A stretch of DNA of 64,000 bases from Membranipora membranacea (GCA_914767715.1 OU612065.1:21824001-21888000); one strand, 5' to 3'; numbered from the stretch's first letter, positions 26,501 to 40,500 are shown. Numbers and translations are program-made. The notes: a model not told the origin generated them from the sequence alone.

Positions 26501-29500
26501 AAATAGTATTCGTGATTTTAAAAAGTATCCATAGAAATGCTTATTGTAGCAAACATAGGGGTTCGTTGAAACTGTGAGTTTGCTTACCTTGACAAAATTG
26601 CTAATTATGTAAATTTCACATCAATAGATTAAGAGATTGAGTAAGGTAATCCAAATCATCATTATTTGGTAATGTATGCCCATGACACAGTCAAGACATA
26701 CCATGTCCAAGTTTATGACAAAGTATGATAATTAATAGGCATCAAAATATTTGCCAATTTATGAAGGTGACACCATGCGGATGCCATGTTTTCAGTTGTC
26801 AGGCCCAAATCGACAACATGACATATTTTTTTGACATTCGATCCCAATTTGTTTTCCGCGAAATGCTTAATTCTTTGATTACCCGTAATCAAATAGTGAA
26901 TAATCAGAGCAAAAAAGTAATATACATATATTTCTGAAATTATTAATAATCGATGGTTGAAAGCAGTTTTTATGGTTCAACAACCTACTGACGACAAAGA
27001 CTCCACCCCATCCCAACACGGGATAAATGTGCTGTAAATTTGAGCAAAGACCCTGGATACCTAGCTAGGCCTTTTGAAGCATGTACAAGTTGTTGCATTG
27101 GCTGTAGTTCTGGGTTTTCCGGCGTAACTTTGTTGTTGCTTGGTGAATTAAAAGTCATGTTTATGGTCTCACCATAGCCACTCATTTCGTTAATGTATGT
27201 AATATTAGATTTGTCTGTGGGTGGGTTGGATTCAAACCTCTCAGTCTGAGAACCGTAGGTTATGATCCTGGCACCAAATGCTGATAATGTAGTTGAGCTC
27301 ATTATACAAAACCAGGGCTTTCCCACCCCTACCTTTTACAGCGGTACACAAAATAGATGCAATGATGTTCAATCTGTAAGACTATTCTGCTGTGCCTCGA
27401 AAGGTGGGTTAAATAGCAATAAAGTTCTAATAATAATGTCATATACAATGTACATATGATAATGTAGATATTATTATTATATTATAAACCTCTTACCAAT
27501 AATATCCAAGAGTTCCACTAGGCTTGCTATTGTCCTTTCTCTAAGCACTGGCATCCCACGCCCTGATCCACTGTTCAGTCCGAGTACCTGCCAAACACCA
27601 TAGTAAATAATGAGTCGTAAATAACATCCACACTGGCTTCAAGCCGGCGGGGGAGAAAGCTTAGTTTGCACAGTTTGCACAGTTTGCACAGTTTGCACAG
27701 TTTGCACAGTTTGCACAGTTTGCACAGTTTGCACAGTTTGCACAATTTGTCATCTCAGTTTATGACAGAACAAATATTTCACCTACACGAAAGTCTTAAT
27801 TTTGAATTAATAATAATTCTGAGAGATTTATGACATTCAGTAATAAAATTTATACCATTAAAAAACGCTTGTTCAGATTTTGCAATGCATGTACGCATTA
27901 AAAACAGTTTAAAGGACTTTTTTGCTGTACAAAGTTCATGGTTTTTAAATTTAACATACTTTGGCGTACTAAGGCCAGGATATTTAGTGACATCTTGTCA
28001 ACTTTTACGCAGTTCCAATTATCATGACTGACAATTCAAACAGATGACAATTAATCAGCTTCATATTGCATAAGCTGTAAACTATACATAGAGTATAATA
28101 ATTATATGCTATGTATAGATTACAGCTATGCGGTACTTATATTATTATGAATCATGCGCAGACCCCAAAGTAATGGACTTAAGTTGAAGAGATGGAAAGT
28201 GCTGGGCATTTTTTTTAAAATGTCTATTTTTACCGGTTCAGAAAGTCATGACTGAAGATTAAAACAAATGAACAAATAGTTGTCCGCATACAATGAAGGC
28301 ATCATATATAAATAGCATATATGAATCAAGCCGCCACCAAAAATAAAACAAAGGATGCGTAAATTGAAGTAATTAGTAAAAGAGGTGAGAAAGGCTGAGC
28401 CCTGTCGTCTATGACGCGGTTCAGATAGTCGTGACTGACGATTCAAACAGATGAACAAATAATCGACATCATAGTTTGTAGCCGAAATCCATTCATATTG
28501 GCATTTTTGAGTCATGCGCAAACGCCAATTATTGAGTATGCGTAATTTGTGACGTAAGAAAGTGAGGTTGATAAGACAAGGCCTTAAAAATAATTAACTA
28601 AATTGGAAGAAAAGAGAGTGACAGGATTACTTTTATGTCATTATTTTGTTTCCATGAGTGATAAAACCATCTTGGGTAGGAGTCTTTGGTGAAATGATGC
28701 TAGTTAAGCAGAAAAAAACCAAAGGATAGGATATAAATCTGAGGTAAAATGAATTTTATATCAATGAGATCATCTTTAAATGTTTCATTCAAATAATGCA
28801 TTTGAATACTCAAAACCCACAGAGAAATTTTAGCGCGGCCCTGAGGGCTTCATGAAGATGTGGTATTTTTTACTGAGGCAGAGCCTTCCTGCCTCCTGTA
28901 CAACTATAGCCCTGCGGCAGCATTAATCACTGATAGCTCATGTATATTTCATAAGACACATTGGTTATGGCTTACCTGTCCGTGACTATTGGGTAGGAAC
29001 TCCATTTCTTCACCAGGTGAATCATTCGGATTACGGCGAGCTCTCGAACGCTTATTTTTCACCACGATTCCCAGAAAGATAAAAGCAACTAACAACGGAA
29101 TCGCAACTCCAAGGCTAATGTTGATTGAACGCTGACTGTCATCTACAAAATCGGTTGGAGGAAGAGTCCCAACAAGGATGTTTGGTTGGTGGTTTTCTAC
29201 AGATTGGGTAACAGGTGGGTGGGTGATGGGAGCAGGAGAGCCATTGGTGCTGGGAGTATACTCAACTGTAAAAGAAAGCATCACAACACATAGGTATTTG
29301 CACAAATTAAACAGAATGCGCTCTAGACAGAAATGGTTGAGAGCTTAGCTCAGCATTATTTTGTAAATATAGCGGTATTAAAACAGAAAAAGAAAATGAG
29401 TTAGCAGGTGAACATAATCTTGTAAGCCCAACTCCACCTAGTAAAATATATTTGTTATCCAAATAGCTACAACACATTTGATTGATTGTAAGACAGCAGC

Positions 29501-31497
29501 TAGCAGTCAAAAACAGGTTAATATCTTTCTTTGCTGCCAAGTGACAGTAGGTGAGAACCAGAATATGGGTCTCAACACTTTAAAAAATTTCTCAACCTGA
29601 AAATCTACTACGAAAGATAACCATGTCTAGCGTGGATTAGTACAAGATACTATTTTGATGGGAGGTGAAAGATTGATATCAGATCATTTTTAAACCTGAT
29701 CATTTTAAAGGTGGCCAAGTAATAATTTTATCAGTAATTTTAATATAAATTCAAACTTTCCAGAAAATGGGAGAAAAATATTTAGGTTTAAATGACTCTA
29801 AGCCTATAAATGAAACCTAAACTTTACAATCTATGTCCTAAATAATACCATGCAGAAGTAAAAAAGGGACGGTTTATTTACAGGGTTCATGCAAAGCAGC
29901 AAAAAATGTGACAGTTCTATTTCTAGTTTACAACCCATGTTGATTTCCGTGAAGTCATTAACTCATAGAGTGCAGAAGAACACGTAGAAGAAAGGACCAA
30001 CCAACATAATTATTAGGTAGTATAAGGTTCCCTAAAAGTTTTTGACCTAAATTATGGATCCCACATTCATTATCACGTTTAGTTCTCTTTATGATACATG
30101 AGGTACTAACCTATGCTGTCTGTCGATGCTGCCGCCACTTCGACTGCAAGAGTTGTAATAACTGGTGATAGAGGATTTTCATTACAGAGTGGTGTAGTAC
30201 AGCAATTGGCATTGGGCATGCGGCATTGGAAGTTCCTACCCTGTCCCCTGTTCATACAGCTTTTCTCCGGGTATTCTTGCCCAGGGTTCACCACAGCTAA
30301 ACACTGTATATTGAAGGAAGTACAACAAAAGAATTAACAGTTTTTGTGTAACCATAAAAAATTGATATGGCAGATGAAGATACCATACTGGTACAGCGTG
30401 TTGCTGCACACTGCAGAAAACTATGGAGGTCTTGCGAGGTTTGTCAAGTGCAAATTTGGGTGGCAATCATAATAAACATTACAAATACGTTTATAAAGAG
30501 ACAAATATCTGCTCTTGGGGCAAAAAAGAGATAAATGAATTTCATTCCGCCAACAAGACGTGCCTGGTCGCGTAGAAAAGAAAGGAGTACCTGTTAGTCC
30601 ACATCCTGATTGGCACAAAAATGATTAAAGTATTGGAGAGGTTCAAATTTTGTTCACAAGGATGCAAATCCTGAAAACTTTGATATAAATGCATTATTTG
30701 TATCACTCGTGGTTGTGATGTGGTAGAAATTAACCCATAAGAGATGACAACACAAATTTGTCAATTAAAGATATTTTGTATGTAGGTGGTACAAACCAAA
30801 ATGGCCCTTTTTATTATTATGAACTTTTATTAACCACCCGATCAATGCATGAAGCAAATAAGACCATGTGAAAACAAAAAACAAAAGAAGCAATAAGAAG
30901 AAATTGTTGTATTAGCCACTTGTATATTATACTGGTATAGAAAATAAATAGTGAAATATGTGTCAAGTTCAATGGTGGATAGTTCAGAGTGTCACAAAAT
31001 CATAATTAATTTCTCTCTAGTCATGAGACAACACTATTGTATTACATGATCAATTTGAAATTTAGTTGGCAATATCATATCAACTGATCTAAAGAAGGCT
31101 GATACCTGTATTCAATTTGTGCAATTACTTTCTCAGTGGGACAAAGGCCCCAGAAAGAATATTCAAATTTTGAGATTTTGCCAGGCTCATGTTTTGACAG
31201 GATTTTAATGGTACGGAAAGTGTGTCATGGATAGGAGCTTGGTGAACACATTATCATTTGAAAAGAATAAATAATCATTATAATACTGTCATGACTATGC
31301 CTAAAGTAAATAAGAATACACCTTTGAAGCCTGCAAAACCACAAGAAGAAAACTACTCATCCATTGTAAAATTGTCCAACCAATGAGGTGTTCTTGTTTT
31401 ATTCAATACTCACCTTATAATCTGAGATACAAGTAGAATCTCCAGATCCGCAGGTATTGCAGTGGCATGTAAGGGGAATTGCATGCTCCATAGTCAT
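20529..31497 (-). CDS. TGF-beta/activin/BMP type I receptor Ser/Thr kinase, copy B (complete apart from 5' uncertainty)
   Basis: Ten coding exons: 31414-31497, 30111-30303, 28976-29265, 27497-27587, 25561-25782, 24620-24771, 24099-24209, 22971-23106, 21228-21331 and 20529-20696 (stop at 20529-20531). They sum to 1551 nt, or 516 residues, the usual type I receptor length. Order: Cys-rich ectodomain (about 1-80, ending CCTTPLCN), Pro/Ser/Thr-rich stalk, membrane helix (142-161), GS-like box (190-219) and kinase (220-505). Catalytic residues are present: GQGSYG loop, Lys240, HRD Asp342, Asp360 of DLG and APE Glu391. The GS box has SGSGRGMP, not the usual TTSGSGSG-LP, and the L45 loop (CDITFDQSVT) differs from the known SMAD-specificity classes. 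It should sit at the plasma membrane and phosphorylate receptor SMADs. No signal peptide is encoded by the exons found, so an upstream exon is likely missing. Confidence 0.9.
27663..27745. repeat. 9-bp tandem array, copy B allele
   Basis: About nine near-perfect copies of AGTTTGCAC in tandem, in the receptor B intron upstream of the GS exon. Unit A has fewer and more degenerate copies at 3702-3756, so array length has changed since duplication. Confidence 0.9.
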
Positions 31498-34400
31498 GCT
31501 AAATACTCAATACTCAATACTGACGTACCAAGCTGATCACACGAGACGCTAAGCGTAACTGCAGCTTGTATAAACCATGGTCATTCTTTTAAACCTTTTC
31601 ACTGTTGCTGTAACAGCGGTGATGAAATCAGACCACTGCCAATGACAGCTTGGGGTAAACATGAGCGGTTTAGATATCTGCTGTGGGGAGTCGGATACAT
31701 ATCACATAGTACACTGTACCAACCGCAGACCTGTCATAACAAACTCTTCTACACACAGAGAGAACTCAGCCACCCAGCCAGGTGACAGCACTCATAAATC
31801 CATCCAATGAAGACGTAGGTACACAACTATTACAAGGACGCACAAAATAGTGAAGATGATTGTGCCAAAAGTCACACGCATGCGCCAGAAAACTTTCGAT
31901 GCTAGGTAAGCGAGTCAGGTGAGTGAGACAGGTCGAACCTGATGAGCATACGTGCTCCGGAAACCACAATCCTCCGGCATGAGAAATCGTGTCATTTTAG
32001 AAAATTCTATTTTAGAATGCATAAATCATATAGAAGAGCAACTTGGTCCAAATTTAAAAAAAATCTAGAATTTTAATTGCAATCCAAGAGTTGCAGAATA
32101 ATTTGATAGCTTAAACTTGCCAAATTTTGAAGATTTTCCAGCCAAACACTCAAACTGTTTTAAGATGTTCATTGTTTTTTGCAAGGGACTTTACGCAATT
32201 GTAGATTTATAAGTTTCTACGAACAACTAGTGTCACAAAGCTTGGTTTGACATTTCCCATCCGCATTATTCCATCTAAGTACTTTCCATTTGAGCAGTTT
32301 TCCAACGAGGACGCTTTTCTGATGTGCCACTCTCCCAACCAGGATGTTTTTCTACAGTGCCGCTTCCAACAATTTCACAACCGGCCTTTATCCCACCTGT
32401 TCTCTTTCCCACCCGCATTTTTCCAAGTACAAAGTTTTACACTTGACTATTTATCATTAGAATAATTTGATAATAGGTCCATTCTCCCAAGTATTGGCAC
32501 AGAAACAAGATGCAAGGAAAAATTTAAAAACCTCGCCGTGAACCCTTGCAGGAATCGTCAAGCTCTATAACGATAACGAAGTCAGTCATCAGGCCTTCAT
32601 CAAGTAATCTGTCTAACTAGCTAACTAAATAACCAACAGGCAATTCAATATTGTAGTTGTAGATAACAGACATAACTGTGAAGTAAATAGACACTGCACC
32701 GCATGAGATTGAACATAGTCATCGATGCATGTTCTCCTGTTAATTTTTAGAGCACACAAACATAAAGCATAACCAAGCAGTATGAACGAAATCAAACGAT
32801 GAAAAAGTCTCCACGTTAGCGATTTTCATGGTTGAACGGTGTCTCCCCAGGGGGGGGGGGGGCATTGGGTGGAGGGGGCTTTGCTAAAGTCCGGGGGGGG
32901 GAGGGGGGGGGGGCTCAGACTACTGTTGTATTTGTTTAATTGTTCTTAATTGTCTTAATTCTTATTTATCTTAATTGTCTTAATTATTCTAACAGCGCAC
33001 ATGTTCTTTTATGTCAAATACATCAATTGACTACCTGGATCTATGGTTCAATGTTGTTCCAACTGACAACCAAGTAATGGCCTTGTCTACATCCGAGCTT
33101 GGCATGTCTTCATAAGTATTGGCTGGGAGGTGAGGGTCAATATTCTTATCTTGATGCTGAAATTCTCAATAAACCCCATCTTTTTATCAAATCACAAAAA
33201 TAAAAAAGAAATTTGTCAACATTTTATGCTATTATTCATGTGAATTATTTCTATCATTAATGCATTATAATTTTTATTATAGAGTTTGCTGCAGTGACTC
33301 TTGAAAAAAGGTGGCAATGTCGATTACCCTTTGAGCCTACATAGCTCGCATCATTGACAAAATATCTCTCCCACAAAAACCACATAATGTAATATAATAT
33401 ATTATGGCGACCCTGATTCATAGGTCACCTCTGAAAAATTCATCCCATATCGCGAACTCATATTGCATTAAGTAGGCCTATTTATTATAAAAGAGTGCAG
33501 TTCCATTGGCACTTTTACACCAGTCGCGTTGTCAAATTTCGTTGTTTGTTACAAAAGAGAGCATATTGTTCACCATTAAAATATCAACCAATCGGCTGCA
33601 TCCTAAGTATTGATTTAACAACTTAGCAGATGTTGGACATGCAGCAGAAACTTAGACTGAAATGAGCAACAAGTTATGGATAGTTTATCGATCATCTGGC
33701 TTTTTAGAGGATATCCTTCCCAGTGGTGTTTTGTGTTAAAAGTGAAGCTTTGTATCTATTCATGCCGCAACCACAAGATTTGAAGGGTATCAAATATCAA
33801 TGACAGAGAAAAAGTTATGCTTTGTCATCTTATCATATTTCTGCAGACGATAGGACAAACCACAACTTTTGTTAAAAAAAGAATATGGTCAGTTCTGCTT
33901 ACTGATGATCCAAAAGCTGCGGCTAATAATTATTGATTAGGTAGAATTAAAAAACCATCAAAGTGTCCTTCATATTGACCAAAAATTTTTTATTATTGAT
34001 ATTAAGATTAATAGTCCAGGGGCAAATGCAGCCTTCCTTCACTTACAATGATTGATAGGATTAGGTTGAGAAACCATCAAATCTATTCTTCAAGGAGTCA
34101 TTATGGATATTAGAGGGGTTAAGGACACTGTCACACTGATGTTACATGTCTTTCTCCCGTTACTCCTATGTTCGGGATTTCTCAACAAAGCATGCTGACT
34201 GCTCATTGTGTTTTCTGTCTTTATAATATGAGGAACACTAAGGGTTCCATTCTTTCACCAAAGAATCAACAGCCCCATACAAATAAATGATCCTGCTCAA
34301 ATGTACATGTGTGAAGATGGTCTTATAGATAGGGGAGTTGCTGTTGCTTCTGCAAAATATTTGTATTTCTCTCGAAATCCAATAAATATCCGACCCTGTT

Positions 34401-34593
34401 ACAGGTTTTCCCATTGGGCAGCTAATAACCATATAGTAAAGAAAAAGGAAAAGTGCTCATCATATTACTAGCAATAATTATACAAGCGGAGGCGCTTACT
34501 ATTATCACCTATATTTGACATAAGGGTATAAAACATTGACATAAAAACAGGTATCAATTAATTTTTTTAGCATTGAGGCAACTATGATGAAAC
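31498..34593. other. Receptor B 5' flank and dynein 3' flank
   Basis: Bases 31,498-32,880 match unit A. From about 32,880 to 35,050 the sequence exists only in unit B. The segment begins with several runs of 8 or more G (32,849-32,913) and an imperfect TTGTCTTAA-rich tract (32,934-32,990). I see no coding exon before the dynein stop codon. A candidate minus-strand poly(A) signal (TTTATT, 33989-33994) lies about 600 bp past that stop, but the evidence is weak. Confidence 0.45.
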
Positions 34594-37500
34594 TTATCGA
34601 AGAGGAGAGCTAATGTTCATATCCATGTCGGCTGATTCTGACTTCATTTCCATGAGATTATGAGCAAACTTTGTCCATTCGTCCATACGGGGCGTGGCCA
34701 GCTTCTAAAATCGAACATAAAGACACACCCATAAACATATTTATGCTTATAGACACTTGATACCAGTTAGCTTTCCTCTTAAAACGACAGTTCATTTTCT
34801 CACTTCCTATTTTGTAACAATTTCAAATCAAATACAGCTATTTCACAACCTTCACACATGCAGCATGCACAACTTGCAAAACAAGCTACAACAAAGAGTA
34901 GAACTAAAAGTTAATAAAAGTGCAGGCGTAAATACTTATGTTTAAACCACAAAGAGGGAAGTAATTATACAAACGCACTGGTCAACGACAAACCATTTTG
35001 ACATTTCTTTTTTGACAAGTGCAAGAGTATTATTTCTGCCATTGTTGTGAAAATATAAAAATTCTTACCCCCAAAATCTCATCTTTTGCCATGTTTGGAA
35101 AATTCAGAAAGATTTATAATAAGCCGAGTTGTGAAATGGAAAGCTATTGACTTCATATTATAACTCACCTCTGCAATATCATACAGATATATTTTACCGC
35201 TGGTTCCACCCACAGCCAGATGTGTTCCACTGCTATGCCACTTACATCTGTTCAGTCCAGCTTGGTAATCAGGTACATTAGTCGCTATTGGTACCTAAAT
35301 ATAACAGAGAAAGACAAAATTTAAAATTTAAAAATAGCTGCGTGTTTCCCATGACAATGATGACTGATCGTGGTCATTAGGGACATCCACATTCCCGGTA
35401 TCAGGATTGTCCTGGTAGTACCATCAGATGGCACATTTCAGAGCCCGCAAACCCTTAGATTTGTGGCTTACAAAGTGATAAAATGTTACGACAAACATTT
35501 CTGGAATGAAAAATTAAAAGCTGGCATGATATGGCATAACCGGCATAACCGAAATGGGCACTAGAACACGCCCCTTCTTTTTTCCTTCCATCAATTGATG
35601 GAACTCATTATGATGTTGCCCGTATTACTGTCATGATAGACTAACCACAAGTCTAGGCAAGGTCAATAAGGACTGAGTTAAAAAAAGGGTTTTATAAAAA
35701 AGGTTTGACATGATAAGCAGCAATAATTCATATACGAATTCATATACGACATTCAAAATGAATACTATAGTTACAATTCTTTGTATATCACGCAGCGGCA
35801 AAAGTAATAAAGTATAAGGTATTCATTTGTAGGGAAGCAGTATTCTTTATAAGTGTCACTAAAAAACTTAGGAACACTGAGCATCACTAGCTCAAATCAT
35901 TCTCAAAAAAACTATTGTTGCTGTGTTAAAACATTTAGAAGACAAATACTTGGAATGAAATTAGATTGCCCTACCTCAGTATCGTTGTTAAGATTCCACA
36001 GGCTAAGTTTTCCCTGTCCGTCAACAGAGGCGAAAAGTGATGGATGAATTGGTGACCAACTAGCATCCATAACATACTCGGTTCCATCTTTAAACGTGTA
36101 CAACGGCTTGTCATCCTAAATAAAATCAAACGAGTTTAATTGCACTACCTCAAGCAATCCAAGCATAAGAATGACATTGAGGTCTGAGTTTTTGTAACAT
36201 TTATCCTTTAGCTCGGATCATTTATGGATATTTGGTTTATTAAACACCTAAGCATAGCCTAGCATATGAAAAGGAAACTCATCATATCACTGACAGAACA
36301 TGGTAATATTGTAGCAAAGTAATTTGGAGTTTGCGAGTGCAAGTTCTCTCACAGTTTTTGTGGATAAAGGGGATAAAAAACAAACACCTGCAGGCGTTTT
36401 TGCGAGACCACTGCGCTGGTTCATGCAAACCCACAGCAGCCCTAACAGCTAAAACCATCAACCAACAAACCACAGCCTCCGGCAATTAGCATAAGCGTCA
36501 CTACTTAGGCTATATTAAGACCACAATAGGATAGATTTCCATTTGTTGTGGTTTGTGGGGGTATTGAGATCCCATTAACACCAATACGACATTGCATTTA
36601 AAATTCACTTGATGTAACTGGAAGTTATAGCATACCCGAGTGCTCCAGAGCTTGACAGTCCAGTCAAATGATGAAGTGAGATATAGATGTGAAAAGTCAA
36701 CTGCACCCTGAACCTTGTGTGTGTCAATACCAGTCACTGGTCCTTTGTGTCCATCAAGGGAGTTGGTAACGCCAGCTTTACTATAAAAAAATCATTGATT
36801 CGTTGAAAAGTCAATGAACTAGGAATCTGATGCATGCGCATATTGCACATGTTTTCCAATCACCCTAGTTGATTAAAGTACTAGTATAGGGGGAGGAAAA
36901 CTTAACCATTTCACACAAGCACATGAAATAGCGAAATTTAAGGCTACTGACAACCTCATAGCTAAATAAAAACTTAAAGGGCAACCAGGGTTTCAAACAA
37001 GTTCTCATTGAATGATAGAAGATTGCATCTTATGCATGGGGAAAAAGACCAAATCTAAATCGGATGATTATTCAGTGAAAATTCTTCTTAAACATTTCAT
37101 CTATCAGGTGCTAAATCGCTGCTTAAAGGGCAACCAAGACACCTCTCACTCCCCAAGCGAGCTGAACTTAACTTCAGCTTGTATTTAGTTCTCTTGGGTA
37201 TTAAAATCTGCCGCGCGCCTTCCTGAGTTCACCCACATTGATCTCACTGCTACCGTAAGGCAGATTTCTTTTTTATAATGCTATACTATAACTAAGCCTG
37301 ATCCTGAAGGATGGTCGATGATGAAAGTCATAGCGCATCGCATCAACGCATGGAATCAAAATGTTTGACTTCAAATCATCAAAACAATCGGACAGGTGTG
37401 GTAAGAGAATAAATATTTGTAAATATTGTTTGTTGGTGATATGAAGCTTCTCAGGGGTAATCATATTCTCTAAGTTATTGGCTTTTTACTCAACAGCTCA

Positions 37501-40500
37501 TTTTCAAATCCGAACTTTCTAACCTCAATCAGAAAAACAAGGTAGAGGGCTAGCGTACGGTCGCCCGAGGCTGCAGGGAACTGGATTCCTGTTCACCCAT
37601 GTCCTGTCCGTACGTTGGGCATGGTTAGTTGGTATGCCTTGCACGATCAGTGATCATGAACTACTGGATGAACACAATAATTGAATGTCCAATGTATAAA
37701 GGTCAATGGCAGGACCAGTAGTACCTCTCAACATGACTTCCTAACGTAAACTTCCGTTGGGAGTTTTAGGAAATAGCATCTCATAATTTAGTCTGAATGT
37801 TTATGTACTGTTTGTGTAGTTTGAAATAAAATCAATGGTAAAAATGTGCAGGTTGGTGGATGACCATTCTCCCCAGCAAACAGTTTTGTGGTTTCATGGA
37901 ATTTGATGAATCCAATGGTAAATATATACAAAGATTCGCCCTGGGATTGTGGAGGAATCCCCTCCTATGTGGATAATCCATCACTCTAGAAGTTATTTTG
38001 TGGTTTTATGCAATTTGCTGTTACCAACGTTCCAGGGTTGCAGAGAAATTCCTTCAGATAGCTTTTCTCTACCTTTGCTTGAATAATTAAAAGAGGCACG
38101 ACTTCTAACGACAGACAAGCATGGACAAACATGGACAGCTATGAAAATAGGCTACATGGACATAATCATCATCAGCCAGACCATGACCATGTGTCATTAC
38201 TTAGTGCATTCAGTGTGAACCAAAATCCAAGTAATTCAATTGGTTGTTTTCAGAACATTGCAGTGAGCGTGAAGTCCTATGTGCAGCATATAATTTTTTG
38301 GTCCGAAACCTTATTTTAAAAAAACTTTCAGGATTTCCCAAACAGTGTGAATACCGAATATGAGCCGGCAGGTTAAAATTTGTGGAAGTGAGATTGTGTT
38401 TTATGAGCTGTATGAGGATATGGACTAAGGCAGTTGAGAGAATCGTGACTGGCAGGAAGTTTAAAGCTAAGGCCACACGCTCGTGCAAATTTCCACTAAT
38501 TCTTGCAAATTAAATTTCGTACGAATATCAGCCTGCCACACATGATTGTCATTTCCCAAATTCGTACTAATGATTTATGAGTGTAATCCTACTGTAATCC
38601 CCCTCAGCCAATCTAAACCATAGGCCTACAGTGATAACTAAAAAATTGAACCAAGGAGAAGCTGTTTCTTCTTGTTTATTATACCAACCAGTCCAGTGAT
38701 TCAGCTTCTGGATATGCTTAGACTCAACTATCTCCTCATATTTATTCAATTTGATACCCCATTAGTCATTGTACCCCTTCTCCCTCTCACTCCAGGTCCA
38801 AATCAATGAGAAGCTCCACATTGATCATCCATTCCATCTTTTTAATGGAAGTTGTTTACATAGATATGGCCTTGACTTATCAATCTAAACAGACAGCCAA
38901 TCAATCAAACCTAACAGCCAATCAGATAACATTTCGTGAAAATTTATACAATTCGGATTCGTGCATCGTGAACATACAATGTTTCACAAAATCGTGAGAA
39001 TCCCTATTCGTACAAAATTATTCATGAATAATTTATACAAATTGTGAGAAAACAGCCTCGTGTGGCCTAAGCTTAAATGTACTAACAGGAGATGGCCATA
39101 GACTGGAAGTCATAGAATGTTTTAATTAACGGTTCTATAAGGATATATACAGGGGAAGTTGAGTCAATATTGATTGGGAGGAACTTAAAATGAAATGAGA
39201 GGAGGCGGCTATAGACAGGAATATATACAGTGGTAGAAAGGCACTGGCTGTCATAGAAAGGTACGAACCAACCTGGACAGGCAGGAGTTTGGACGGACAG
39301 AGGAAATAGGTTGTACAGAAAGTATGGTTTCTCATCAATAATATGTATTCGTCTCGCCGTATATGGGGGGCTGTCGGGCAAGGGGCAAAAGTCTGGGGGG
39401 CTCAGACTAGTATTCGTCCGATTTTGAATGATGAATTGACAGACCAATTTCAAGCATGGACGATACTTTCCTGTGCGCCACACCCGAAGCAGCAGCTATC
39501 CACTATATCCTTAGCTTACCTGCCATGGCGACATGCTTGACTGACAGCACCATCCTCCCCTCCGATCACAAAGTTGTTTACATCACCAGCTAGGAAAGAC
39601 ATTGACAGGGCAGCCACAGGTAGCTTATTCTTATTTGTAGCCACCAAATTCATAGAATCCTGGAAAAAATTAATATCATGGACCAGTCAAAGAAAGTGGA
39701 GTTTTTTAAGTCCATTATTTACTTCCGATTTTGTGACATCTTATAGATCAATGTAAAAGTGAGATGTAATAGATCAATCATTTCTTGAAAGCCAGAGTCA
39801 ACAGCATTTAGACAATATTTATATATTTATCAACGTAGCCAACACTGTCTGAGTTTAAAATACTCGTAGACATTTTATATCCACTCATGTTGATTCCAAG
39901 AATGTAGAATAAAAAAAGTATTTATAAAAGTACTGCGACAATTCTTCCCACGGTTGATAACATTATAGCTGTAAGCACGCGCACATTGGCATCCAGTCAA
40001 AATGCACGAATGCAAACTTTCATTATTTTTAGAAGCTCCCAGAAACCCTTGCTATTTTAAGATTATTAGTTTTTTATAAAAATCTTCCCACAGTTGATTA
40101 CATCATATAGTTCTATGCATGTCCGCATCGCAAACCAGTCACTTTGGCTTGTTAAAGTCTTACACTTTTCATATTTTTAGAAGTCACAAAAACACTTCTA
40201 TAAGGAGATGATTCACTTTTTCTGAAAAAATCTCCCCTTTTTTCGATAAAAATCCGGTTCCAATATGGTTTGTTCCTCGTAGTGATGTCAATCATATTTT
40301 TTATTGTCCCGTTTATGTATTTGCCGTTTTTCTTAGACCAAACTAAGAGATTGATTAGGATCCTGAGTGCGCATGCATATAAGTTTACCTGCGGCTGTGA
40401 GAGCATATCTAGACTCCAAGAACATGCTTTTCCATCTGTAGATATTGTAATTAGATTGTGAGCATTTTCAGTCCCGACAACTGCTGCACAATATATAGGA

